Assembly: GCA_913046025.1 (NCBI GenBank)
Contig: CAJWRP010000113.1
Span: 1 to 7,045, forward strand
DNA from: an uncultured Chloroflexota bacterium
GTDB taxonomy: Bacteria; Chloroflexota; Dehalococcoidia; SAR202; UBA11138
Direction: 5' to 3'
Length of the DNA: 7,045 bases
Shown: piece after piece, positions 1-6,689 of the stretch
How the letters are laid out: the number at the start of each line of letters is the position of its first letter
Position numbering within the stretch: the stretch's first letter is position 1
Notes under the pieces: generated by a model
What the model was told of the DNA's origin: nothing
Database searches by the model: none
The model's input: only the letters and a program-made list of their open reading frames with translations
Program-made: the position numbers and the translations under genes

Positions 1-2
1 GT

Positions 3-287
3 TCGCTGCAGATCATGGTTCCCGACCGTATGTGCGGCAGGGTGATGGGCTTCTATGGCATGACGTGGAGCATAATGCCTCTGGGAGGATTCCAGGCGGG
101 CCTTATCGCCGAAAGCATGGGCGCTCCCTTTGCGGTATCCCTAGGCGCTGTTGCAGTCATTGCCTTTGCCGCGGGTCCTGCCATGCTAAACAGCAAGGTG
201 AGGAATATAGGGTCCATATTGCAGGGATTTGAGCGGGCCGCAGCACAGCCGGAGCCTCAGCCGCAACCATCCGCAGGGGACGACTAA
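3..287 (+). CDS. MFS transporter, C-terminal fragment (5' end outside window)
   Basis: This is the last 94 codons of a major facilitator superfamily permease, an inner-membrane secondary transporter. The visible part starts inside a cytoplasmic loop with VPDRMCGRVMGFYGM, which matches the 'vP..mrGRvm.ly.m' motif before transmembrane helix 11 in MFS_3/EntS-like exporters. Two hydrophobic stretches follow, which I read as helices 11 (around TWSIMPLGGFQAGLIAE) and 12 (around APFAVSLGAVAVIAFAAG). The protein ends in a short hydrophilic tail rich in Pro, Gln and Glu, as expected for a cytosolic C-terminus. The reading frame is open from base 3 to the TAA at 285-287. An internal ATG at 15 is not the true start, because homology is already running there. 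The substrate cannot be told from this fragment. No clear terminator follows. Confidence 0.85.
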   Translation, partial: SLQIMVPDRMCGRVMGFYGMTWSIMPLGGFQAGLIAESMGAPFAVSLGAVAVIAFAAGPAMLNSKVRNIGSILQGFERAAAQPEPQPQPSAGDD

Positions 288-342
288 GCTCGCCTGATCG
301 CTGTCCCGCATTTAGCATCTCTAGAGCCCAATAATCGCCATC

Positions 343-351
343 TGGTATAAT
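343..351 (+). promoter_or_regulatory. Extended -10 promoter upstream of the broken FHA regulator
   Basis: TGGTATAAT is a perfect extended -10 element: TG, one base, then the consensus TATAAT at 346-351. No good -35 hexamer lies 16-18 bases upstream, which is tolerable for extended -10 promoters. Transcription would begin near 357-358 and run into the pseudogene. It lies about 55 bases after the transporter stop. No experimental support. Confidence 0.5.
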
Positions 352-385
352 TAACCACCTCCAAAAGTACGGCCCTAGCAGCGAG

Positions 386-1004
386 GTGGTGGGACAGGCA
401 GAAACAGCAAGCGAAAGCGACTGAAAGCCGGACCGAAAGCTAGATGTTAGCAGTGAGGCATCGCTGCTGGTACAGGGTGGTTCGCGTCACGGGGGCATTG
501 CCCTGTTTTCTGAAATAACAAGCATGGGCCGTCAACCGGACAACGATGTCGTTGTTGATGAGCCACCGGTATCCCGAAAGCACTCTGCTATCGTACCCAC
601 TGTAAACGGCTATTACATCAGCGACCTGGGCAGTACCAACGGGACTTTCATTAATCGTCGATGCATATTCGATGACGAGTCTCCTCTTACGCACGGTGAC
701 CTGGTCCGCATGGGTAGCAGCGACATGACCTTCATGTTCCAGTTCGCGGGGCCAGGACCTTTCGCATATCCTATGTGGAGCCTCCGTTAAACGCTCTGGT
801 TGTAGATGCCAAGGCTCGCCAGGTGTACGTTAGGGGCAAACGGATGGACCCTGCTCTCCCAAGGAAGGAGTTCGACCTTCTACGGCTACTTAACTCCAGG
901 CGTGGAGAGGCAGTAATCAGAAATGAAATCGCAGTGCATGTCTAGACGGAGCGTCCGGATGGCGATGTACGCACTGCTGTTGAGCCGAGCTGGCGCGCCG
1001 GCCA
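386..1004 (+). pseudogene. Decayed FHA-domain/winged-helix transcriptional regulator
   Basis: The remnant encodes, in order, an FHA domain and an OmpR/PhoB-type winged helix. The FHA part (open frame 425-790) has its hallmark motifs: the GRQPDND stretch near 527, SRKH near 572-583, and DLGSTNGTFIN near 624-656. These bind phosphothreonine peptides. Homology begins well before the ATG at 524 (LLVQGG... strand near 464), so that ATG is not the original start. The upstream frame reaches GTG codons at 386/389 but is cut by TGA at 422-424, in a repeat (GAC TGA AAG, GAC CGA AAG) that suggests CGA changed to TGA. After TAA at 788-790 the homology moves to another frame. There GKRMDPALPRKEFDLLRLL (about 835-891) is a typical winged-helix N-terminus, and 'VW' has become GTC TAG (943-945). 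The recognition helix and wing are unrecognisable beyond about 1000. Three or more lesions make it almost certainly nonfunctional, although a short FHA-only peptide could still be made. Confidence 0.8.
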
Positions 1005-1006
1005 GT

Positions 1007-1097
1007 CTCCTTGTTATAGGCGACGACGATGATCTGGCGACAAAGGCTTGGGCCTCTTTACTCGACGCCACTCGCAAACCCTGACATTATCGTGTAG
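1007..1097 (+). pseudogene. Possible receiver-domain scrap
   Basis: One frame reads LLVIGDDDDLATKAWASLLD, resembling the first strand, acidic pocket and first helix of a response-regulator receiver. In a shifted frame from 1080, PDIIV followed by TAG (1095-1097) resembles the strand that carries the phosphoacceptor Asp. The usual 25 or so residues between these parts are missing and the frame is broken by TGA at 1082-1084. If real, this is a deleted and frameshifted remnant, perhaps a neighbour of the dead FHA regulator. The match is short and could be chance. Confidence 0.25.
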
Positions 1098-1156
1098 ATT
1101 GGCAGTCAGATTTTGTGTGTCCCAACGACACGCTACGTGGGAATGTATGTGGCAAA

Positions 1157-1345
1157 ATGAAAGTTACTAACAGGTTTCTTGAAGCCCTCAAGGCAGCCTC
1201 TGGAGCAGAGATTGACGAGGGCCTGCTCTCGCAAATCCAGGCATCGTTCGAAGCCATTATCGGTATGGGGCCTATGGGCTTAAAAGATGCAGAGCCTGCG
1301 ATCAAGTTCAGCCCAACCGAGGATGCCAGGACGAAAAAATCGTGA
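1157..1345 (+). CDS. Small AtzG/GatC-like amidase partner protein
   Basis: This is a predicted 62-residue soluble protein. Its second half contains a helix-like segment (IDEGLLSQIQASFEAIIGM) and then LKDAEPAIKFSP. The layout of one or two helices followed by 'L.d.EPa..F.P' is that of the AtzG/DUF4089 and GatC-type small subunits, which wrap around amidase-signature enzymes. Position supports this: its TGA (1343-1345) overlaps the GTG start of the amidase in a GTGA quartet, an arrangement typical of translational coupling between partner subunits. I prefer the ATG at 1157. The frame is open to a GTG at 1115, but the extra 14 residues look unlike the family and have no good ribosome binding site. 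The Shine-Dalgarno sequence before 1157 is also weak. By family analogy the protein would stabilise or complete the amidase; this is inferred from short similarity and context only. Confidence 0.65.
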   Translation: MKVTNRFLEALKAASGAEIDEGLLSQIQASFEAIIGMGPMGLKDAEPAIKFSPTEDARTKKS

Positions 1346-2754
1346 ACTCGAAAGAATTATGTTTTCTCACCATATCGGAAGCGGCCGCGCTTTTGGCACC
1401 CAAGGAGCTGTCCCCTGTTGATCTAGTGGAGGCCCACTTGGCACGTATAGCCGATACAGGCGAGGTGCTCAATACATTCGTGACCCTGCTGGCGGACGAG
1501 GCTCGTGTTGCGGCTAAGAAGGCCGAGAGTGAGATTCAGGCAGGCAGGTATCTGGGCCCCTTGCACGGCATTCCTATCGGCCTCAAGGACCTCTATTACA
1601 CCCAGGGTATTCGCACAACAGTAGGCTCCAAGATCATGCGTGATTTTGTGCCTGATTATGACGCCGCGGTTGTGGAAAGCTTTCAAGAAGCCGGTGCGAT
1701 CCTCATGGGCAAGCTCCAGATGCATGAATTCGCCCTGGGTGCCACCAGTGAAAACCCTCACCATGGCCCAGCGCGTAATCCCTGGAACATTGGTCGAATA
1801 ACTGGCGGCTCCAGCGGCGGCTCAGGGGCAGCAGTAGCAGCGGGACAGTGTATGGCCGCGCTTGGAAGCGATACCGGCGGGTCGGTGCGCATTCCCGCTG
1901 GTGCCTGTGGCATCGTTGGGTTAAAGCCCACCTACGGCCTGGTAAGTCGCCACGGCGTATTTCCGCTTTCTCACAGTCTGGACACTGTTGGGCCAATGAC
2001 TCGCACCGTCCGAGACACCGCCATCATTCTTAATGCCATCGCTGGTCATGACTCTCGCGATCTATCGTCGGCCGCCCGCCCCCGCCAAGACTACACCGTA
2101 GGTCTGGACAACGGCGTTCGGTGCTTACGTGTCGGCGTGCCTCAGGAGTATTTCTACGACAGTATTGATGACGAGATCACCGATGCGATAAAGGCCGGTG
2201 CTGGCATTCTGCAGGGACTTGGCGCGATAGTAGAAGACGTCTCGATACCGGTTCTGGCCCAGTCCATACCGATATCCGGGGCTATTCTCATTACTGAGGC
2301 AGCTGAAATACACATGGATAACTTGAGGAACAGGCCGGAGGATTTCGGAGCAGATGTCAGAGAACGCCTCTACATTGGGGCAGCAACTTCTGCGGTAGAC
2401 TACATCAAGGCGCAGAGGGCCAGGGTTGTATTCAACCGAGAAATTGCAGAAGTAATGAAGACTTACGATCTCCTGCTGGCGCCCACAGTGCCCATTGGCG
2501 CACCCAATCTGGAAGATCAGGTTGTCGCTGTCGCAGGGGAGCCGCATCAGAAATTGGCCGTTATGCCGCGGCTTACCCGGCCATTCAACCTTACCGGCGC
2601 GCCCACCATATCCTTGCCGTGCGGTTTCACGTCTGACGGCATGCCCATCGGAATGCAGCTGTCTGGCAGGGCCTTCGATGATGGGCTAGTGCTCCAAGCA
2701 GCTCAGTCCTACGAAAGCGCCACCGAATGGCACACTCGTCGCCCGCCGATTTAG
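1342..2754 (+). CDS. Amidase-signature family hydrolase (AtzE/GatA-like)
   Basis: This 470-residue cytosolic enzyme hydrolyses a C-N amide bond with the Ser-cisSer-Lys triad of the amidase signature family. Visible landmarks are Lys82 in GIPIGLKD, the signature GGSSGGS with cis-Ser157, and nucleophile Ser181 in GSDTGGSVRIPA. The spacings of 75 and 24 residues equal those of FAAH. GIVGLKPTYGLVSR and SLDTVGPMTR follow as in GatA and AtzE, and the C-terminus (PIGMQLSGRAFDDGLVLQAA) is standard for the family. Length is normal and there is no signal peptide. The GTG start overlaps the upstream small gene's stop, with a modest AGGA about ten bases before it. It could be annotated as GatA, but no gatB is present and the partner is shorter than a usual GatC. 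A substrate-specific amidase with an AtzG-like helper is therefore more likely than tRNA amidotransferase. The substrate is unknown. Confidence 0.9.
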   Translation: MNSKELCFLTISEAAALLAPKELSPVDLVEAHLARIADTGEVLNTFVTLLADEARVAAKKAESEIQAGRYLGPLHGIPIGLKDLYYTQGIRTTVGSKIMRDFVPDYDAAVVESFQEAGAILMGKLQMHEFALGATSENPHHGPARNPWNIGRITGGSSGGSGAAVAAGQCMAALGSDTGGSVRIPAGACGIVGLKPTYGLVSRHGVFPLSHSLDTVGPMTRTVRDTAIILNAIAGHDSRDLSSAARPRQDYTVGLDNGVRCLRVGVPQEYFYDSIDDEITDAIKAGAGILQGLGAIVEDVSIPVLAQSIPISGAILITEAAEIHMDNLRNRPEDFGADVRERLYIGAATSAVDYIKAQRARVVFNREIAEVMKTYDLLLAPTVPIGAPNLEDQVVAVAGEPHQKLAVMPRLTRPFNLTGAPTISLPCGFTSDGMPIGMQLSGRAFDDGLVLQAAQSYESATEWHTRRPPI

Positions 2755-2818
2755 GCCCGTTTGTCCGAATTAGGCCGGTGAATTGCGCCAATCCAAAACT
2801 ATATTTAAAAAATATTCT

Positions 2819-2823
2819 GGAGG
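2819..2823 (+). promoter_or_regulatory. Ribosome binding site fixing the hydrolase start
   Basis: GGAGG lies eight bases before the TTG at 2832. It decides the start of the alpha/beta hydrolase over the in-frame ATG at 2727, which lies inside the end of the amidase gene and has no comparable site. The bases just upstream (2800-2816) are A/T-rich, which would keep the site unpaired. Confidence 0.75.
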
Positions 2824-2831
2824 AAAGAAAT

Positions 2832-3746
2832 TTGACTTCACAAGCTGGCAGTCAAGGACTCTCGCTGTATGATGCCGCTCGTGCCATGGGCGTTAGCTTT
2901 ACTAATGAGACGGTTCCACAGGACAGATTTGTGGAGGCGAATGGTCTGAAGTTCCACTACCTGGAGTGGGGTGATCCCTCCAACCAGCCGATGGTACTAC
3001 TGCATGGCTTTGCCCAGACTTGTCACTCTTGGGACTTCGTAGCACTTTCCTTCAGCGATAGGTACAGAGTTATCGCCTTGGATCAGCGCGGTCATGGCGA
3101 TAGCGGGTGGGCACCGGATGGCGACTACTCCCCTGAGACTCAACAGAAGGACATCGCAGCCATCGTCGACGGACTGGGGTTAAATGATTTCGTTCTCATG
3201 GGCCTGTCTATGGGCGGACGCAACTCGTTCACCTACGCCGGTAACCACACAGACAAGCTGAAGGCGTTGGTCATCGTTGATGCCGGTCCCCAGAACATGC
3301 AGGCAGGCTCGGGCAACATACGCAGCTTCGTGCAACAAGAAGACGAGCTGGATTCGGTGGACGCCTTCGTGGATAGGGTTTTGCAATACAATCCCCGCCG
3401 CGATGCCGTGCAGGTGCGAGGCAGCATCTTGCATAATCTCATGGAACTTCCCAACGGCAAGTGGACCTGGAAGTATGACAAGCTTCTGCGATCTCCGGAC
3501 CGCCGCATTGGCGCCGATCCGGACACGATAGAACGCCTATGGGGTTACCTGGAAAGCATCCAATGCCCTGTTCTGGTAGTTCGAGGGGGAGCCAGCGACA
3601 TAATGGCGCTGGATATTGCGGAGAGCATGCACGACCGCATTCCCAACGCCACCATGATTACGGTTGAAGGAGCTGGCCATCTTGTAATGGGCGACAGGCC
3701 CGCTGGCTTCCAAAAGGCCGTGACTGACTTCTTATCAGGAGTATAA
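2832..3746 (+). CDS. Alpha/beta hydrolase fold enzyme
   Basis: The predicted product is a 304-residue soluble hydrolase. After about 35 variable residues comes the fold's first strand (EANGLKFHYLEWG). The oxyanion-hole motif LLHGF is at residues 56-60, DQRGHGDS at 84-91, and the nucleophile elbow GLSMGG carries Ser126. The acid is probably Asp256 (GGASD) and the base His283 (GAGH). The order and spacing fit the esterase/lactonase/C-C hydrolase branch (AB_hydrolase_1) with a cap region around residues 150-235. All three catalytic residues are present, so it should be active on an ester, lactone or similar bond; the exact reaction cannot be read. The TTG start at 2832 is chosen for its GGAGG site. 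It begins 77 bases after the amidase on the same strand with no terminator between, so co-transcription and a shared pathway, such as amide then ester or lactone hydrolysis, are plausible. Confidence 0.9.
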   Translation: MTSQAGSQGLSLYDAARAMGVSFTNETVPQDRFVEANGLKFHYLEWGDPSNQPMVLLHGFAQTCHSWDFVALSFSDRYRVIALDQRGHGDSGWAPDGDYSPETQQKDIAAIVDGLGLNDFVLMGLSMGGRNSFTYAGNHTDKLKALVIVDAGPQNMQAGSGNIRSFVQQEDELDSVDAFVDRVLQYNPRRDAVQVRGSILHNLMELPNGKWTWKYDKLLRSPDRRIGADPDTIERLWGYLESIQCPVLVVRGGASDIMALDIAESMHDRIPNATMITVEGAGHLVMGDRPAGFQKAVTDFLSGV

Positions 3747-3881
3747 GGCACACCGCATTGGGACTTGGCCCGCTCGCATGACAGGATCGGTGCCTGGACT
3801 ATACGTGCGCTCGAATGCCATCCGGCCCGTTTAATACGCCAGCAAGGAATAAAATACCTTTAAACACTGTGAGGCAATCCA

Positions 3882-3911
3882 TTGCGATTGCTGCTGTTTA
3901 CATGCTACAAT
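3882..3911 (+). promoter_or_regulatory. Extended -10 sigma70-type promoter for rpsO
   Basis: TTGCGA (3882-3887) and TACAAT (3906-3911) are separated by 18 bases, and the -10 is preceded by TG plus one base (3903-3905), making an extended -10. Transcription should start near 3918, giving a leader of about 46 bases before the rpsO start. An inverted repeat, GCAATC at 3874-3879 and GATTGC at 3886-3891, overlaps the -35 box and could be an operator. Confidence 0.7.
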
Positions 3912-3928
3912 TTCACGATAAAAGAATG

Positions 3929-3953
3929 ACTAATTTTAGTTGGGGAAGCCCCA
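3929..3953 (+). promoter_or_regulatory. Paired hairpins in the rpsO leader abutting the ribosome binding site
   Basis: Two short inverted repeats sit back to back in the predicted leader. ACTA and TAGT (3929-3940) enclose four bases, and TGGGG and CCCCA (3941-3953) enclose AAG. The second stem ends on the first base of the Shine-Dalgarno sequence AGGAG at 3953-3957. Ribosomal protein S15 is known to repress its own mRNA through varied leader structures in several bacteria, so this may be such an element. The assignment rests on position and pairing only. Confidence 0.4.
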
Positions 3954-3957
3954 GGAG
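3953..3957 (+). promoter_or_regulatory. Ribosome binding site of rpsO
   Basis: AGGAG ends six bases before the TTG at 3964. It selects that codon over the in-frame TTG at 3940, which lies upstream of the site and would add eight residues (MGKPQEKV) not seen in S15 proteins. Confidence 0.75.
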
Positions 3958-3963
3958 AAGGTA

Positions 3964-4227
3964 TTGGACAAGGCTGAAAAACAGGCCGTAATGGAAGAGT
4001 ACAAGACTCACGACGGCGACACAGGTTCTAGTGAAGTTCAGGTAGCAGTTCTAACTACGCGAATCGTTGAGTTAACAGATCACCTAAGGATTCACAAGCA
4101 TGACGAGTCCACGCGCCGAGGACTACTCAAAATGGTAGGTCGTCGACGTAGACTGCTGCGATACCTCAATCGGGAAGACGTATACCGCTACAGGGCGATA
4201 ATTGCCAAGCTTGGATTGAGAAGATAG
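3964..4227 (+). CDS. rpsO: 30S ribosomal protein S15
   Basis: S15 is a primary binding protein of the small subunit: it binds the 16S rRNA central-domain three-way junction and makes an intersubunit bridge. The 87-residue product is close to the usual 88-89. It begins with [20 protein letters not shown], as many S15 proteins do. It then has the conserved [14 protein letters not shown] segment, the [12 protein letters not shown] turn with its rRNA-contacting His and Ser/Arg residues, the basic [11 protein letters not shown] helix, and the terminal IAKLGLRR. The start is TTG at 3964, supported by AGGAG and by the family's N-terminus. It has its own promoter and is followed by pnp, the classic rpsO-pnp order. 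Autoregulation through the leader is possible. Confidence 0.97.
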   Translation: MDKAEKQAVMEEYKTHDGDTGSSEVQVAVLTTRIVELTDHLRIHKHDESTRRGLLKMVGRRRRLLRYLNREDVYRYRAIIAKLGLRR

Positions 4228-4261
4228 CTCCGACCCTTCGGGGCTATTTTTCTTTTTTCTT
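4226..4261 (+). terminator. Intrinsic terminator/attenuator between rpsO and pnp
   Basis: An eight-pair stem (AGCTCCGA, 4226-4233, with TCGGGGCT, 4238-4245; one G-U pair) closes a CCCT loop and is followed by a T-rich tract from 4247 to 4261 broken by only two C residues. The stem begins inside the rpsO TAG stop. Because pnp follows 37 bases after the tract with no clear promoter of its own, partial read-through is likely, as at the E. coli rpsO-pnp junction. Confidence 0.85.
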
Positions 4262-4280
4262 GGATTCCCCGGATTCCCGC

Positions 4281-4287
4281 AGGAGGT
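4281..4287 (+). promoter_or_regulatory. Strong ribosome binding site of pnp
   Basis: AGGAGGT is a full Shine-Dalgarno core ten bases before the ATG at 4298. It confirms that start and suggests efficient translation of whatever transcript passes the upstream terminator. Confidence 0.8.
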
Positions 4288-4297
4288 AACGTACCAG

Positions 4298-6499
4298 ATG
4301 GTATCCACGTATGAACGAACTTTTGACTCTGCACAGCTCACCCTGGAAACGGGCAAACTGGCCCAGCAGGCTGGGGGCGCCGTAGTAGTCAAATACAGAG
4401 ATTGCGTTCTCTTGGTGACGGCCACTATGGCCAAACCCAGAGAGGGCATAGACTTCTTTCCGCTGACGGTAGACGTCGAAGAGCGGATTTACGCCAGGGG
4501 AAAAATCCCCGGAAGTTTCTTCAGGCGCGAGGGGCGGCCCAGCACACACGGAGTCCTCATGGCCCGATTGTGTGACAGGCCAATTCGCCCTCTGTTCCCC
4601 AAAGACTTCCGCAATGAAGTCCAGATCGTAATCACCACGCTCTCCATTGATCAGGAAACGCCTTTCGAGACTCTAGCTCTCATCGGTGCATCTGCAGCGC
4701 TTTCCATCTCCAACATACCCTTCGAAGGGCCCATGGCGGCCACGCGAATGGGATATGTCGATGGCTCCTTGGTGGTCAACCCGACCTACCAGCAGCTTGA
4801 GGAAAGCCAGTTGGACATCATCGTCGCAGGCTCCAGAGACGGCGTAATAATGATGGAGGCAGGCTCGCAGGAGATCTCAGAAGAGATCGTTGTGCAGGCC
4901 ATTGAGAAGGCCCAGGAGATCAACGTTAAGACCATCGAAATGCAAGACGAGATGGTCCGCGACGTTGGCAAGGAAAAGGGCTCCTACTCTCCCTTTGGGT
5001 ACCCAGAAGAGCTCGACGCCAAGCTCAACGATATGCTCAGCAGCAAGCTGAACGGCATTTTCTCCTCTTCCACCGGCAAGGCCGACCTCTACGATGGCCT
5101 GGACGAGTTAAGGGGAGAGGTTCGAGACTCCCTGGGCGAGGAGTACGACAGCAAGCACCTGATGGAGGCCTTCGAGACTCAGTTAGAGGAAGCCTTCAAG
5201 GTAAGCGTGCTGCGAGATGGCAAGCGCCCTGACGGACGCGGCGTCAAGGAGATTCGCCAGTTAAGCAGTGAAGTAAACCTGCTCCCAAGGACCCATGGCA
5301 GCGCCCTCTTCACCCGAGGCGAGACTCAGATACTGGGAATCGCGACGCTGGGCTCTGTCGGAGATGCCCAGAGGCTGGACACTTTGACTCCAGAAGAGAC
5401 CAAGCGGTTTATGCTGCACTACAACTTCCCTCCTTATTCAGTGGGTGAAGCAAGGCGAATGGGCTCCCCTGGGCGCCGGGAGATTGGTCACGGTGCTCTG
5501 GCAGAGCGAGCGTTGGCTCCAGTGCTGCCAACCCAAGACGAGTTCCCCTACACTTTGCGCATAGTATGTGAAGCGCTGAGTTCCAACGGAAGCACTTCCA
5601 TGGCGAGCGTTTGCGCGGGCACCCTTGCCCTCATGGACGCCGGTGTGCCGATCAAAGCCCCGGTTGCCGGGATCTCGGTGGGACTTATCGTCGGTGACGA
5701 CGGCGAGTACCAGACCATCACTGACATTCAGGGATTGGAAGACCACGTTGGAGACATGGACTTCAAGGTCGCGGGGACCCGTGAGGGCATAAACGCGATC
5801 CAACTGGATATAAAGGTAAAGAGCATCACAATGGATATGGTCAAGGATGCGCTGGCGCAGGCCAAAGAGGCCCGCTTTCAGATTCTCGACCACATCGCTG
5901 AAACGCTCAGCGGCGTTCGAGAAGAGATGAGTCCGTTCGCACCTCGCATGGTGCGCATTAAGGTGCCTGTCGAGAAAATCGGCGCTGTTATTGGCCCTGG
6001 TGGTAAGATGATTCGCAGCATCACAGAGGAGACAGGGGCTACTGTTGATATCCAAGACGACGGCACAGTGACCATCGGCTCCTCCGACGGCGAGGCCTCC
6101 AAGAGGGCCATCCAGATGATTGAGGATCTGACTCGTGAGGTCAAGGCTGGAGACATCTACACTGGTAAGGTCGTCCGTTTAATGGACTTCGGTGCTTTCG
6201 TGTCCATATTGCCCGGCAAGGACGGTCTTGTTCACATCAGCCAGCTCTCTGAAGACCGGGTTGAAAAAGTAGAAGATGCAGTCGAGGTTGGCCAGGAAGT
6301 CACAGTAATGGTCCTGGAGATTGACAATATGGGGCGGGTAAACCTGTCCCGCAAGGCGCTTCTCACGGCCGAAGAGGGCGAAGATCCGGCCTCCATATTG
6401 GAGCGCAACCGGCCAGTTGGTAGGCCCGGTGGCGGTGGCGGAGGACGTGGCGGCCCCAGAGGCGGTGGTGGTGGCAGAGGCGGCTACCGGCGCGACTAG
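4298..6499 (+). CDS. pnp: Polyribonucleotide nucleotidyltransferase (PNPase)
   Basis: PNPase is a trimeric cytosolic 3'-5' phosphorolytic exoribonuclease that degrades mRNA to nucleoside diphosphates and can also add tails. The 733-residue protein has all domains in order: first RNase PH core (about 10-140, with FFRREGRPS at 74-82), a helical linker (about 240-310), and a second RNase PH core (about 315-545). A KH domain (about 552-610; GPGGK at 566-570) and an S1 domain (about 617-687) follow. Catalytic residues are present: GSTSMA at 431-436, and Asp482, Asp488 and Lys490 in [10 protein letters not shown], matching E. coli Asp486, Asp492 and Lys494 in spacing. Residues 709-733 form a Gly/Arg-rich tail with RGG triplets, which is not universal in PNPases and may add RNA binding. 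The ATG start has a strong ribosome binding site. The gene follows rpsO, separated by a probable attenuator. Confidence 0.98.
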   Translation: MVSTYERTFDSAQLTLETGKLAQQAGGAVVVKYRDCVLLVTATMAKPREGIDFFPLTVDVEERIYARGKIPGSFFRREGRPSTHGVLMARLCDRPIRPLFPKDFRNEVQIVITTLSIDQETPFETLALIGASAALSISNIPFEGPMAATRMGYVDGSLVVNPTYQQLEESQLDIIVAGSRDGVIMMEAGSQEISEEIVVQAIEKAQEINVKTIEMQDEMVRDVGKEKGSYSPFGYPEELDAKLNDMLSSKLNGIFSSSTGKADLYDGLDELRGEVRDSLGEEYDSKHLMEAFETQLEEAFKVSVLRDGKRPDGRGVKEIRQLSSEVNLLPRTHGSALFTRGETQILGIATLGSVGDAQRLDTLTPEETKRFMLHYNFPPYSVGEARRMGSPGRREIGHGALAERALAPVLPTQDEFPYTLRIVCEALSSNGSTSMASVCAGTLALMDAGVPIKAPVAGISVGLIVGDDGEYQTITDIQGLEDHVGDMDFKVAGTREGINAIQLDIKVKSITMDMVKDALAQAKEARFQILDHIAETLSGVREEMSPFAPRMVRIKVPVEKIGAVIGPGGKMIRSITEETGATVDIQDDGTVTIGSSDGEASKRAIQMIEDLTREVKAGDIYTGKVVRLMDFGAFVSILPGKDGLVHISQLSEDRVEKVEDAVEVGQEVTVMVLEIDNMGRVNLSRKALLTAEEGEDPASILERNRPVGRPGGGGGGRGGPRGGGGGRGGYRRD

Positions 6500-6532
6500 G
6501 GTATTTCCGCAGACGAATTAAGATTTATTTAT

Positions 6533-6562
6533 AGGCCTCGGTCTTCAGGACTGGGGCCTTTA
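6533..6562 (+). terminator. Probable terminator after pnp
   Basis: AGGCCTCGGTC (6533-6543) pairs with GACTGGGGCCT (6549-6559) through 11 base pairs, two of them G-U, around a five-base loop. It lies 33 bases after the pnp stop. The T-tract is weak (a TTTATATATT-type sequence), and A/T-rich bases lie on both sides, so it may work in either direction or mainly protect the 3' end of the mRNA. Confidence 0.65.
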
Positions 6563-6689
6563 TATATTATCCCCAACTGGATCAGCACTCTTCCAGCCCA
6601 TAACAAGGTCATTAGTGCACCATACGTATTCGTTCTGTAATTGTGACTATTGGCCCCAATTCTAACATTCTTCTAACGGTTTTGGGTAA

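Noticed and set aside
524..790. An intact 88-codon FHA gene starting at ATG 524
   Set aside because: FHA homology starts about 20 codons earlier in the same frame and winged-helix homology continues after it in another frame. I treat it as part of a pseudogene, though a short FHA peptide is not excluded.
2727..2831. N-terminal extension of the alpha/beta hydrolase from ATG 2727
   Set aside because: It overlaps the end of the amidase, lacks a ribosome binding site and adds 35 atypical residues. TTG 2832 has GGAGG at ideal spacing.
3746..3795. AGGCAC/GTGCCT inverted repeat after the hydrolase as a terminator
   Set aside because: The loop is 38 bases and no T-tract follows, so it does not look like an intrinsic terminator.
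3940..3963. Earlier TTG start for rpsO at 3940
   Set aside because: It lies upstream of the AGGAG site and inside a hairpin, and adds residues absent from S15 proteins.
4262..4278. Direct repeat GGATTCCC twice before pnp
   Set aside because: It is short and has no pairing partner or known site; chance is likely.
5438..6055. Long reverse-strand open frame inside pnp (205 codons)
   Set aside because: It lies opposite a fully conserved PNPase coding region and its product shows no recognisable domain; it is an antisense shadow.
6641..6668. Possible promoter TTGTGA-16-TAACAT before the integrase remnant
   Set aside because: The match is weak at both boxes in A/T-rich sequence, and no intact gene follows.
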